Positions 53,732 to 62,635 of a stretch of 64,000 nt of DNA are shown piece by piece (positions within the stretch are counted from its first letter, which is position 1; the number at the start of each line of letters is the position of its first letter). The notes beneath the pieces are model-generated. The model saw only the letters and a program-made list of their open reading frames with translations. It ran no database searches and had not been told where the DNA came from. The stretch covers positions 62,001-126,000 of the forward strand of contig VFHP01000024.1 in assembly GCA_009391535.1 (NCBI GenBank), given 5' to 3'. This DNA comes from SAR202 cluster bacterium. GTDB taxonomy: Bacteria; Chloroflexota; Dehalococcoidia; Lucifugimonadales; UBA2985. A program made the position numbers and the translations under genes.

Positions 53732-56035
53732 CTACTTATTATCACGTAGTGCTTCTAATATTGCTCCAGGAGACATAGGCAATCTATCCATTCTAACTCC
53801 AATAGCATCATGTATAGCATTAGCAATAGCAGCCATTGGAGGAATTAGTACGGTTTCTCCTACTCCTCTAAGACCAAAAGGATGACGGGCATTCGGTACT
53901 TCTATTATTACGGTGTCTATCATTGGCAAATCGAGTGAAGTGGGCATTCTGTAATCAAGGAAACTCGCGTTAGCCATTGTACCGTCTTCGGTGAAGAAAT
54001 ACTCTTCATTTAAGGCCCAACCTATTCCTTGCAGCGCTCCGCCTTGCATTTGTCCTTCGACGTAGCTAGGATGTGCGGCTTTGCCTGCATCTATGAAAGT
54101 TGTATATTTCAGTAGATCCACCTTTCCGGTTTCTGGATCTACTTCGACGTCAACAATGTGTCCTGCAAGTTGAGCACCCACCCCGCCTTGTGTGTCCGAT
54201 GACGAACAAGTTACAGGGCCTCCAGTACCCATAAGTTTACTAGCGAGTTCTTTGAAACTCATGGTGTCCTCTGTATTTTTATTAGATACAAAAATTCCGT
54301 CTTCGAATACTATGTCGGATGGATCTACATCCCAAAGAAGTGCAGCCCGTTCGGACATTTCCGTTATCACTTGATAAGAAGCTAGTATTGCCGCTCTACC
54401 AGTGTCAAAAGCTATGCGACTTCCCCCAGTTGCACCTGTCCACCCCACAGCGTCAGTGTCTACAACTGTGGGATTAACATCATCTATTGATATTCCTAAA
54501 ACTTCGGCTGCTTGCATAGCTACGGCTGTGCGAGTTCCTCCTATATCTACCGAGCCTGTGATTAGGTTTATGGTTCCGTTAGAATTCACATTTATCGTTG
54601 CTGAAGAGCCGCTGCCACCAGCATTAAGTCTATATCCGACAGCTACGCCTCTTCCTCTGTTTGGACCATCCAGTTTTTCGTTGTAATGTGGATGATCTCT
54701 CATAGCCTGTTCTACTTCTTCACACCCCCATTTTAAATGAGGAACTCCACTCGGGGCTCTGTCACCTTCATGTACCGAATTAATAATTCTGAAATCCATA
54801 GGATCCATTCCAAGTTTTTCAGCAAGTTCATCTATTACTGGTTCTACGGCAAAAGCAGCTTGCGGCTGACCAGGCGCTCGGTACGCAGCCGTCTTTTGTT
54901 TATTTACAACTACGTCATATCCATCTACCTGCAGATTATCTATCTTGTAAGGGCCAAAACCGCTCATGGCTCCACCACCAACTGGTGAACCTGGGAACGC
55001 CCCTGCCTCGTATGCCAGGTATAGTTCTCCAGCTGTAATTTTCCCATCTTTCGTTGCGCCCATTTTACATCGCATGTAGGTTCCCGATGTTGGTCCTGTA
55101 CCTTCAAACACTTCTTTTCTGGTCATGGTTATTTTTACAGGTCTACCTGTCTTGCGAGACAGGATGGCCACTAGAGGGTCTAGGTAAGTTATGGTCTTTC
55201 CTCCAAAACCACCGCCTATTTCCATTGGTATCACCTTCACCATCGATTCAGGGATGCCAAGAATAGCTGCAGTCGCTCCTCTTATTACGAATGAACCTTG
55301 AGTACTTGTCCATATTGTCAGATGGCCGTCTTGAGACCACTGGCCAGTGGAGGTATGTGGTTCTATGTAACCTTGGTGAACGGTTTGGGTAGTGAATTCC
55401 CGTTCCACTACGATGTCTGATTTACTAAATCCTTCGTCTAGGTCACCTCTTTTGAATTGTATTAAACCAGCAACATTGCCTTTTACACCTGTGTCCTCTC
55501 CTTTTCCGAATCTATCCACCCTGAATATTGTGGTCAAATTCTCGTGGAGGACAGGGGCGTCTTTACTCATCGCTTCTTTGACGTCAAATATCGGAGTTAG
55601 TTGTTCATATTTGACGTCAACAAGGTCTAACGCCTCTTCGGCTATATGTTGATCAGTTGCTGCTATCGCTAATATTGCATGACCTTTATACAGGACTTTC
55701 TGGTTGGCCAGTATGTTTTCAGCCAACATTCTGATGTTGCCTTGAGTTTCCCCGAAATCCAGACTTTGATCTTTAAGTATTGGGAAATCAGCTGAAGTTA
55801 CTATTGCCTTAACCCCCGGCAATGCAACTGCCTTACTAGTGTCTATAGATAATATTTTTGCATGAGCATGAGGACTTCTTAGGATTTTACCGTGTAGCAT
55901 GCCAGCTAGTTGGACATCAGCACCATATTTTGCCCTCCCAGTGACTTTATCTACACCATCATGGCGTACGGGACGAGTGCCAATTATCTTATATTCCCCG
56001 GGATCTACAACTTCTTGTCCAGTAACAGTAGCCAT
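53732..56035 (-). CDS. Molybdenum hydroxylase, large molybdopterin-binding subunit (xanthine dehydrogenase / CoxL family)
   Basis: 767 residues. Catalytic subunit carrying Mo-MCD. Motifs are KVTGRAKYGADVQLAGMLHGK near the N-terminus, VIPMEIGGGFGGK, and AYRAPGQPQAAFAVE, which is the XDH/aldehyde-oxidase form and not the AYRCSFR of true CO dehydrogenase. The C-terminal VGETVLIPPMAAIANAI has the conserved Glu of hydroxylases. The partner FeS and FAD subunits follow the order of transcription FAD, FeS, Mo. SD GGAGG. Substrate unknown: purine, aldehyde, N-heterocycle or aromatic CoA ester are all possible. Confidence 0.94.
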   Translation of the reverse strand: MATVTGQEVVDPGEYKIIGTRPVRHDGVDKVTGRAKYGADVQLAGMLHGKILRSPHAHAKILSIDTSKAVALPGVKAIVTSADFPILKDQSLDFGETQGNIRMLAENILANQKVLYKGHAILAIAATDQHIAEEALDLVDVKYEQLTPIFDVKEAMSKDAPVLHENLTTIFRVDRFGKGEDTGVKGNVAGLIQFKRGDLDEGFSKSDIVVEREFTTQTVHQGYIEPHTSTGQWSQDGHLTIWTSTQGSFVIRGATAAILGIPESMVKVIPMEIGGGFGGKTITYLDPLVAILSRKTGRPVKITMTRKEVFEGTGPTSGTYMRCKMGATKDGKITAGELYLAYEAGAFPGSPVGGGAMSGFGPYKIDNLQVDGYDVVVNKQKTAAYRAPGQPQAAFAVEPVIDELAEKLGMDPMDFRIINSVHEGDRAPSGVPHLKWGCEEVEQAMRDHPHYNEKLDGPNRGRGVAVGYRLNAGGSGSSATINVNSNGTINLITGSVDIGGTRTAVAMQAAEVLGISIDDVNPTVVDTDAVGWTGATGGSRIAFDTGRAAILASYQVITEMSERAALLWDVDPSDIVFEDGIFVSNKNTEDTMSFKELASKLMGTGGPVTCSSSDTQGGVGAQLAGHIVDVEVDPETGKVDLLKYTTFIDAGKAAHPSYVEGQMQGGALQGIGWALNEEYFFTEDGTMANASFLDYRMPTSLDLPMIDTVIIEVPNARHPFGLRGVGETVLIPPMAAIANAIHDAIGVRMDRLPMSPGAILEALRDNK

Positions 56036-56098
56036 AATTGATTTACCTCCAGAGATTGTTGTTTATTTCGACACAATGGGGTTGGAAGTCCCATTTAC

Positions 56099-56142
56099 AA
56101 ACAAACTTCTTGGGACCCTGTACGGTCGCAAGAAGTTTGTTT
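56099..56142. other. Long stable hairpin between FeS and Mo subunit genes
   Basis: Perfect 14-bp arms AAACAAACTTCTTG (56099-56112) and CAAGAAGTTTGTTT (56129-56142). Inside, one G-G mismatch and a 4-bp GACC/GGTC stem close a six-base loop. It lies in the 150-bp gap of one operon, transcribed leftward, with only a weakly T-rich 3' flank. It may balance expression of the two subunits through termination, processing or mRNA stability. Confidence 0.65.
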
Positions 56143-56185
56143 AGTTTCCGAAATGGTTCTTAGGATAAGTGTGTGTTGGGGGTGT

Positions 56186-56665
56186 TTATCCCTTTCTCAT
56201 CACTTCTCCGGCTTTGAGGACCGCTCTTACTATTTTGTCGTACCCCGTACACCTACAGAGATTACCGGCAAGCCAGAATCTAATTCTTTCTTCATCTGCG
56301 TCGGGTTCTCTCTCTAGTAAGTTTTTCGCGGATACTATGAAACCTGGAGTGCATATTCCGCACTGTAGAGCTGCCTCTTCTAGGAATGCTTGTTGAACGG
56401 GGTGCAAACTATCTGCGGATGCAACACCTTCTATGGTAATTATTTCTTTACCTTCGGCCTCTACCCCTAGGATGCAACATGATTCTACTATTCTGCCGTC
56501 CATAGTTACAGTACAAGCCCCACAGTTTCCGTCATTGCAGCCTTCTTTGGATCCAGTTAGGTTGAGTACATCTCTAAGTACTTCCAGAAGGCTCTGTCGA
56601 CTCTCGCAGAGGAAGTCTACATCGTAGCCGTTTATATTGCTTTGTACGTGAATCTTATCTGCCAT
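56186..56665 (-). CDS. Molybdenum hydroxylase, [2Fe-2S] subunit
   Basis: 159 residues with both clusters. The plant-type ferredoxin cluster has C43, C48, C51 and C63 (GCNDGNCGACTV and ESCCILG), and the second helical cluster has C102, C105, C137 and C139 (CGICTPGF, LCRCTGY). It moves electrons from the Mo centre to FAD. Its start is five bases after the FAD-subunit gene on the minus strand, so the two are tightly coupled. Confidence 0.96.
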   Translation of the reverse strand: MADKIHVQSNINGYDVDFLCESRQSLLEVLRDVLNLTGSKEGCNDGNCGACTVTMDGRIVESCCILGVEAEGKEIITIEGVASADSLHPVQQAFLEEAALQCGICTPGFIVSAKNLLEREPDADEERIRFWLAGNLCRCTGYDKIVRAVLKAGEVMRKG

Positions 56666-56670
56666 GGTTA

Positions 56671-57546
56671 TTACTCTCCTTTGGCTCTTGATATGGCTAT
56701 ACGTAGGACTCTTTTGGTAAGGACTCCTACCAAATGGATCCTTTGTTCTACGGTACCACGCATGTCATTGATTGGACTTGCGGCCTTCTGCGCAGCAGCA
56801 GCAGCAGCTTCAATGGACGCTTCATTTGCGTCTGCTCCGGCTAGTGAGTTACTAGCTTCGATACAATAGATTACGGTTGGTCCCACCGATCCAATAGCAA
56901 TCTTGGCGGAGACTATCTTTTGTCTTGATTCGTCTAATTGGACTGAAGCGCCACAATTTGCTACTGCTATGTCCATTTCGTTTCTAGGAATGAACCTCAA
57001 GAATGCAGCCCCATAATTGGGTTTTACAGGGGGCAGGTTAACTGATACTAACAGTTCACCATCAGCTAGTTGATTGCGGCCTGGGCCGGTACAGAATTCT
57101 TCTACAGGTACAGTTCTTTGTCCGTTTGGACCTGCAATTAAGGCCTGGGCGCTTTCTGCTATCAGTGTAGGGATTGTGTCGCCACTTGGAGCGGCATTGC
57201 ACAAGTTGCCTCCCACAGTTGCTCTTCCTTGTACCTGTATTCCTCCGACTAGAGACGCGCAGTCTACCATTGCGGGGTACAGTCTTTGCACTTCCGAGCT
57301 TTCGTAAATCTTATAGTTTTGTACAGATGCGCCAATGGTTAGGCCGTCACTCTGTGAGCATGAGAACTGATTCAACTCGGGTATGTTTTTTACGTCTACC
57401 AACCTATCTATTTGGTATCTGCCACCCCTCAATTGGATCAGAATGTCTGTGCCTCCGGCCAAAGCTTTGGCCTTTGGTCCTTTTTCGGCCATCAACTTGA
57501 CGGCATCTTCAAGGCTTGTAGGTGCTACGTACTCAAATTCTTGCAT
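56671..57546 (-). CDS. Molybdenum hydroxylase, FAD-binding subunit
   Basis: 291 residues, first gene of the operon. FAD-binding motifs are AKALAGGTDILIQLRGG and the second SVGGNL-type block TVGGNLCNAAPSGDTIPTL. The C-terminal CO-dehydrogenase flavoprotein domain includes an Ala-rich helix (EAAAAAAQKAASPINDM). It takes electrons from the FeS subunit and passes them to an acceptor such as quinone, NAD or O2; which one is not readable. Confidence 0.94.
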   Translation of the reverse strand: MQEFEYVAPTSLEDAVKLMAEKGPKAKALAGGTDILIQLRGGRYQIDRLVDVKNIPELNQFSCSQSDGLTIGASVQNYKIYESSEVQRLYPAMVDCASLVGGIQVQGRATVGGNLCNAAPSGDTIPTLIAESAQALIAGPNGQRTVPVEEFCTGPGRNQLADGELLVSVNLPPVKPNYGAAFLRFIPRNEMDIAVANCGASVQLDESRQKIVSAKIAIGSVGPTVIYCIEASNSLAGADANEASIEAAAAAAQKAASPINDMRGTVEQRIHLVGVLTKRVLRIAISRAKGE

Positions 57547-57625
57547 GACTATTCCTTTTATAGGGTAGGGTTAATTATATCACGAGGATACTATTGGTCA
57601 AGAGTAGGCAATATGTTCTTGACCA

Positions 57626-60223
57626 CTATTTGTTAAACCACCTATCTAGGTTATCTCGGTTTTGATCTAACCATTTCGAGTTGAGTTGTATTCGCTCTAA
57701 AGATTGTTGAATAGTTCGTTCAGCAGAAGGAGCTGGATTAGTTTGGAAAAACGACTGTACCTCTTCAACTTTTTCAATCTCCGTGAACAGACCCGTTATG
57801 GTTACCAGATTCATTATGGCGAATCCGCCTTTACCGTACCTTCGGTCGAACTCATTCCAGTTATTTTTGACGAATTCCCACGTTAGGTCTCTGGCCCCGA
57901 TGTTGTTGGCGGTTGAGACCACTACTAGAACAGTGTCCTGTGAGCGTACTTGGTCAGAGAGTGACCTCTGTAGGAGATCGTCAAGAAGTTCCTTGTCCTG
58001 AAATCTTGTAAGAGAGCCCAGTATCCGAACGCGTTCTTCGTGTAAATTAGCTTTAGTGTGGAGATCCCATAGAGTTTGATATTCTGCCTCTCCTCCGTTT
58101 TGAGCCACTAGTGAATAAACTAGTGCTCTTAAATCCGGGTGAAGACTTGATGGCTCCTTGATGAATTCATTAAATTTTGTTTTGGCCATTTCGAGTGTGT
58201 CTTGGTTTCCGTAGTGGCCGATCTGTCCTAGAACAGTATTTCTCAAGATAGACCGTAGATGCCCCTCATCTCCTTTAGCGTCCCATCCGACAGATAAAGC
58301 GATTTTACTGTATAACTTTTGGGCAAAACTACGATAATTCTCCAAGAAAGATTCTTGTGACAGCAGACTTTCCATCCCGCGGAGATTTACAGATAAGTCA
58401 CTCCATACGGAAGAATCAGTCTCGTCGGTATAGGATTCAGCTAGAGATAAAAATGCCGAGGCCTCGAGATGTCCAGATTTGACCAAGGCATAGGAATCGT
58501 TCTGGAGGCCAAGTCTATCTACTGCAGACAAATGTCCTTCTTGGATTGCCTTTTTGATATTTGACCACCCTTCCTCTGTATAGTTTACTCTGTAAAATCC
58601 GGTCTGACCTGCGTTTATTTTGAACCATGATGGCACGGTATTAGTAATTTTGGTAGAAACGTTTTGAGATTTAGTCTTCATCAGAAGTGATGTGTCATAT
58701 GTGTTTTGTTCTGATGTGATCATCTTGACTGGTACCTGCCATAAAGACTGGTCTACACTACTAGGATCCAGTAAGTTGTCATATAGAAATCGACTTTGAT
58801 TCAGTTTTATTTCGAGTATGTCACCATCATTTGAAAACTCCGCTTGGACATATGGGTAACCAACTTGTTTTACCCATGTATTCATGATTTCTGTTACTGG
58901 TTTGCCAGAAGATTCTTCTAATGCATTCCAAAGATCTTCCGTCCTTGCATTACCATATTGATGTTTAGTTAGGTAATTGTGGAGGCCATCCTGAAAAACT
59001 TCTGGTCCCAGGAAATCCTCTAACATTCTTAGTGTGGCTCCTCCCTTACTATAACTTATAGCGTCGAAGAGTTCCCTGATCTCAGCTGGGTTTTCCACCT
59101 TTGCTTCTATAGGATGAGAATTACGTAAACCGTCCAAGCTTAAGCCTCGGTTTGTATCTTGAAAGACAAATTGAGTCCAGACATCCCATTCTGGATATTC
59201 ATGATCTACTGCTTTGTCTCCCATCCAAGAGGCAAAACTCTCGTTTAGCCACAAATCGTCCCACCATTCCATGGTTACCAAGTCACCAAACCACATGTGG
59301 GCCATCTCGTGTGCTATGACCTCGAGTATACGTTGCTTAGTGCTGGCAGAAGAGTTCTCCGGATCAAAGAGAAGTACAGTTTCCCTATAAGTTATTGCGC
59401 CCCAGTTTTCCATTGCTCCGGCTGCGAAGTCCGGTATAGCAATATGGTCCAATTTACCCAATGGATATGGTATGCCAAAGTAATCATTGAAATAATCAAG
59501 CATGCTGGCCGCGTTTTCAACTGCGAAAAGACCTTGGTGTTCTTTGCCTCTGGTTGCCCAAACCCTGACAAGGGTCCCGTTAGAGCTGTTTTTGCTCACT
59601 GAAACCATATCTCCAACTATAAATGCTAGGAGGTAAGTAGACATTTTGGGAGTTCTCGCAAAATGGAAGGATTTCTTACCTGTTCCTGTATCAGTTTCTG
59701 ATTCAATTTGGGTGTTTGAAATGGCGACTAAGTCATTTGGCACTACCAAGGTTACGTCAAATGTGGCTTTAATTGCCGGATCATCCCAGCATGGAAAAGC
59801 CCTTCTAGCATCAGTTGCTTCGAATTGAGTGGTAGCCAGATATTTCTGTTCACCTTCCGGGTTAGTGTACTGACTTCTATAGAATCCCCTTAACTGGTCG
59901 TTTAAAGTTCCTTCGAATACGATCGATAATTCAGATTCTCCCGATGGAACATCCTTTTCGAATGTAAAGGTCACGGTCTCGTATTCTTCGTTGAAAGATG
60001 TTTCAGCAGGAACTTGAGTCTCTCCGTTTTTAGTAGTCAGGATCGCTTGTGTAATATTTATGTCTATCGAGTTTAGTGAAATGGATTTTGTTTGCTCGTT
60101 AACCGTTATTAGGATGGATTCTGCTCCATGGAAAGTAAAGTTCTCTAGGTCAGGGCTCAATGAAATTTCGTAGTTAACGGGATTGACGTTTGTTGATAGG
60201 CGATAGGAATTGGCATTACCCAT
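57626..60223 (-). CDS. M1 family metallopeptidase (aminopeptidase N-like)
   Basis: 865 residues, a full M1 enzyme. The substrate-binding GAMEN is G269-N273, and the zinc site is H305-E306-M-A-H309 with E328 after 18 residues (HEMAHMWFGD, WLNESFASW). The N-terminal beta-domain starts LSTNVNPVNYEISLSPD; the large C-terminal helical ERAP1_C-type domain ends at the C-terminus. There is no signal peptide, so it is probably cytoplasmic, cutting amino acids from peptides for nutrition or turnover. Confidence 0.96.
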   Translation of the reverse strand: MGNANSYRLSTNVNPVNYEISLSPDLENFTFHGAESILITVNEQTKSISLNSIDINITQAILTTKNGETQVPAETSFNEEYETVTFTFEKDVPSGESELSIVFEGTLNDQLRGFYRSQYTNPEGEQKYLATTQFEATDARRAFPCWDDPAIKATFDVTLVVPNDLVAISNTQIESETDTGTGKKSFHFARTPKMSTYLLAFIVGDMVSVSKNSSNGTLVRVWATRGKEHQGLFAVENAASMLDYFNDYFGIPYPLGKLDHIAIPDFAAGAMENWGAITYRETVLLFDPENSSASTKQRILEVIAHEMAHMWFGDLVTMEWWDDLWLNESFASWMGDKAVDHEYPEWDVWTQFVFQDTNRGLSLDGLRNSHPIEAKVENPAEIRELFDAISYSKGGATLRMLEDFLGPEVFQDGLHNYLTKHQYGNARTEDLWNALEESSGKPVTEIMNTWVKQVGYPYVQAEFSNDGDILEIKLNQSRFLYDNLLDPSSVDQSLWQVPVKMITSEQNTYDTSLLMKTKSQNVSTKITNTVPSWFKINAGQTGFYRVNYTEEGWSNIKKAIQEGHLSAVDRLGLQNDSYALVKSGHLEASAFLSLAESYTDETDSSVWSDLSVNLRGMESLLSQESFLENYRSFAQKLYSKIALSVGWDAKGDEGHLRSILRNTVLGQIGHYGNQDTLEMAKTKFNEFIKEPSSLHPDLRALVYSLVAQNGGEAEYQTLWDLHTKANLHEERVRILGSLTRFQDKELLDDLLQRSLSDQVRSQDTVLVVVSTANNIGARDLTWEFVKNNWNEFDRRYGKGGFAIMNLVTITGLFTEIEKVEEVQSFFQTNPAPSAERTIQQSLERIQLNSKWLDQNRDNLDRWFNK

Positions 60224-60356
60224 TAGAAGACGCTCCTTTTTATTTTTATCATGAATGTCACGGAGTTAAGTATACGATAGATCACTGATGATGGAAATTG
60301 TTGAATGTAGAAATTACAATACATATCTGTAATAAAACTAGGTGGTGAGGCATAAA

Positions 60357-61142
60357 TTGATTATTCGGCAGAATCTCAAGATTGACTCTGGTGATAATGT
60401 ATTTCTTTCTGGTGCTATATTCAAGCCAGAGATCAATGATATTCATAACAATCAATCAGTGATAATTTGTCATGGAATGCCGTCATACAAAAATAATGCT
60501 AGAGATTCAGATACCAATCGCGTAGAGGAAATTAGTTATATTGATTTAGCCGAATGGTTTGCGCTGGAGGGTATAACAACCATCATATTCAATTTTCGTG
60601 GTACTGGTGAAAGTGGTGGTAACTTTCATTATATGGGTTGGGTTCAAGATCTAAATGCAGTAATTGATTGGTTGTTGGCAGGAAATTATGTTCACCCTGA
60701 TAAGATATGTCTGTTAGGATCAAGTTTGGGTGCTGCGGTGGCTATTTATGTGACTGCTCATAGGAAAGAGATAGCTGGTATTGTTTCTTTTGCTAGTCCT
60801 GCCATTATGAGTGTGATGGAAAATCCCGAACATTCACTCAACAGATACAGACGTATGGGAATCATAAGAGATTATGAATTCCCCGTTTCATTACAAGACT
60901 GGGCAGCTGAGCCGCAGGAACTTGATCCTTCGAAATGGGTAGGGCTTGTTCATCCTAGACCACTTTTATTGCTTCACGGTACCGAAGATACAGTGGTGGA
61001 TCCTATCGCATTACAAATTTTGCAAGATTGTTCTGGCACTGAAACACAATCGAGATTGATTCCAGGAGTAAAGCATAGATTTCGAAGTGAACCAGAGGTT
61101 ATGCAAATCTCGATTGAATGGCTCAAAAACCTCTTTATATAG
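60357..61142 (+). CDS. Alpha/beta hydrolase
   Basis: 261 residues from TTG 60357; an upstream in-frame GTG at 60342 is possible but the GGTGAGG SD fits the TTG. The alpha/beta hydrolase fold shows IICHGMPSYKNN (oxyanion His-Gly), NFRGTGESGG, the nucleophile elbow LGSSLGAAVA with catalytic Ser, the acid in HGTEDTVVDP and His in GVKHRFRSEP. Intracellular: no signal peptide. Substrate unknown. It diverges from the M1 peptidase gene and lies 69 bp before an MFS gene. Confidence 0.88.
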   Translation: MIIRQNLKIDSGDNVFLSGAIFKPEINDIHNNQSVIICHGMPSYKNNARDSDTNRVEEISYIDLAEWFALEGITTIIFNFRGTGESGGNFHYMGWVQDLNAVIDWLLAGNYVHPDKICLLGSSLGAAVAIYVTAHRKEIAGIVSFASPAIMSVMENPEHSLNRYRRMGIIRDYEFPVSLQDWAAEPQELDPSKWVGLVHPRPLLLLHGTEDTVVDPIALQILQDCSGTETQSRLIPGVKHRFRSEPEVMQISIEWLKNLFI

Positions 61143-61211
61143 ATTGTAGACTGTGGTATCTTTGGCTTTCGTGTGTTTGTACATTGTAAAGGGTAAGGGT
61201 TAGATTTGTTA

Positions 61212-62510
61212 ATGAAAAAATCTCACAAAAGTTTATATTCTGGTAACTTTTACTATGGCTGGGTAATAGTGTCAGTTGTAGCATTGAGCGGTCTTGCCTC
61301 AGGTACTCTAATAAATCCTACAATCGGCGTTTTCCTGAAACCCATTACAGAAGAATTCGGCTGGACACGTTCTGCCGTCGCATTAGCTGTTACTGTAGGC
61401 ACATTTGTTGGTGGGTTTGTTGCGATAGGAGTGGGCCGATTGATAGATAGGTACGGACCGAAATGGATATTGACTGCCGCATTTATATTTGCCGGTTCTG
61501 CAATTATATACATTGGGAAAATCTCGAATATAGTAGAACTATATGTAGCCATATTCACAATGAGAGTAGCTTTGCAAGGTGCTATTAATATAAGCAACCA
61601 AGCTGTTGTGCCGAAATGGTTTGTGAAACAAAGAGGCAGAGCCTTAGCAATTTCCAATTTAGGAATGAGGGTTGCCAGTGGAGTAATACCGTTAATTACT
61701 CAGCAATTGATACTTTTGTCTAGTTGGCGTTCTGCGAGTTTAGTGCTAGGGATAGGGGTTTGGGCGATAACAATAATTCCCATTACTATGTGGATGAGGA
61801 GAAGACCGGAGGATATTGGACTTCTTCCAGATGGTGATAAGCCAGACACTTCTAATGATTCTGGTATGAATGCAGATGCCAGTGAAGTAGTTACTTCTCC
61901 TGAACGGAATTATACATTGAGTGAAGCATTGAGGAGTAGACCTTTTTGGGTTATTACTGCTGCATTTTTGTTAACCAATTTTGTAAATACTGGTGTAAAC
62001 TTTAATCTTTTTGCACATCTCACAGACAATAATTTGAGTGGTAGCCAGGCTGCGATTGTACTTTTGGTTTGGGGACTTATAGCAATTCCTTCGACTTTAA
62101 CCCTTGGATTATTGGCCGAGAGGTATTCAGTCAGGTTATTGATGATTTTCTTGACTATGGGAGTCGGAGCTGGCATATTCCTTATGTTGTTAGTATCAGG
62201 TTTTTTCTCGGGTCTTATTTTCGCTGTGTTCCATGGGGCTTGCTTTGCTGGACTGTTTTTGATGTTGCAATTATTGGTGGCAGATTACTATGGATCTGCC
62301 TCGCTCGGAACTATAAGGGGGTTTATATTTCCATGGCAGATGGTAGCTAACTCAGTTGGCCCTCTTGCTGCTACTTTGGTATACGATTCCACTGGAAGTT
62401 ACAGTTTTATATTGACAGTCTATATTGTTATACATGCAATATTGACTGCAGCACTTATTTTTGCATTGCCCAGTCGAGATTCATGGCTCAATAGCTCAGA
62501 ATCGTCTTAA
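61212..62510 (+). CDS. MFS transporter (monocarboxylate/OFA-like)
   Basis: 432 residues from ATG 61212, 12 predicted helices. It opens with NFYYGWVIVSVVALSGLASGT; the helix 2-3 loop is GRLIDRYGPKWILTAA and the central loop has the diagnostic RRRPEDIGLLPDGD, both matching the broken transporter at 16238. The family moves small organic acids such as oxalate, formate or pyruvate with protons or as antiport. It is the intact paralogue and supplies the Trp missing in the pseudogene (PKWFVKQRG). Substrate unknown. Confidence 0.87.
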   Translation: MKKSHKSLYSGNFYYGWVIVSVVALSGLASGTLINPTIGVFLKPITEEFGWTRSAVALAVTVGTFVGGFVAIGVGRLIDRYGPKWILTAAFIFAGSAIIYIGKISNIVELYVAIFTMRVALQGAINISNQAVVPKWFVKQRGRALAISNLGMRVASGVIPLITQQLILLSSWRSASLVLGIGVWAITIIPITMWMRRRPEDIGLLPDGDKPDTSNDSGMNADASEVVTSPERNYTLSEALRSRPFWVITAAFLLTNFVNTGVNFNLFAHLTDNNLSGSQAAIVLLVWGLIAIPSTLTLGLLAERYSVRLLMIFLTMGVGAGIFLMLLVSGFFSGLIFAVFHGACFAGLFLMLQLLVADYYGSASLGTIRGFIFPWQMVANSVGPLAATLVYDSTGSYSFILTVYIVIHAILTAALIFALPSRDSWLNSSESS

Positions 62511-62529
62511 ACCTTGCATTGAATATTGA

Positions 62530-62546
62530 ACTGCGTTGCACGCAGT
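62530..62546 (+). terminator. Weak stem-loop after the MFS gene
   Basis: A 6-bp stem ACTGCG/CGCAGT with a five-base loop, followed by a short T-rich stretch (TAATATGTTT). It lies just before the metH promoter. A possible but weak intrinsic terminator. Confidence 0.35.
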
Positions 62547-62553
62547 AATATGT

Positions 62554-62582
62554 TTGACAGAAATGATGCTAAGGTGTATTAA
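62554..62582 (+). promoter_or_regulatory. Promoter of metH
   Basis: Perfect TTGACA (62554-62559), a 17-nt spacer, and TATTAA (62577-62582). The predicted start near 62589 gives a ~47-nt leader, too short for a SAM or cobalamin riboswitch. Confidence 0.6.
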
Positions 62583-62635
62583 GAGTCAATATAAAAAATT
62601 GCACTTTGGCATATTGCTCAACTTGGTGTTTATTT

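Noticed and set aside
53732-57546. Aerobic carbon monoxide dehydrogenase (coxMSL)
   Set aside because: The large subunit has AYRAPG where true form I CO dehydrogenase has AYRCSFR, and the gene order differs.
62583-62635. Possible SAM or cobalamin riboswitch before metH
   Set aside because: The leader from the predicted start is only about 47 nt and has none of the conserved boxes.
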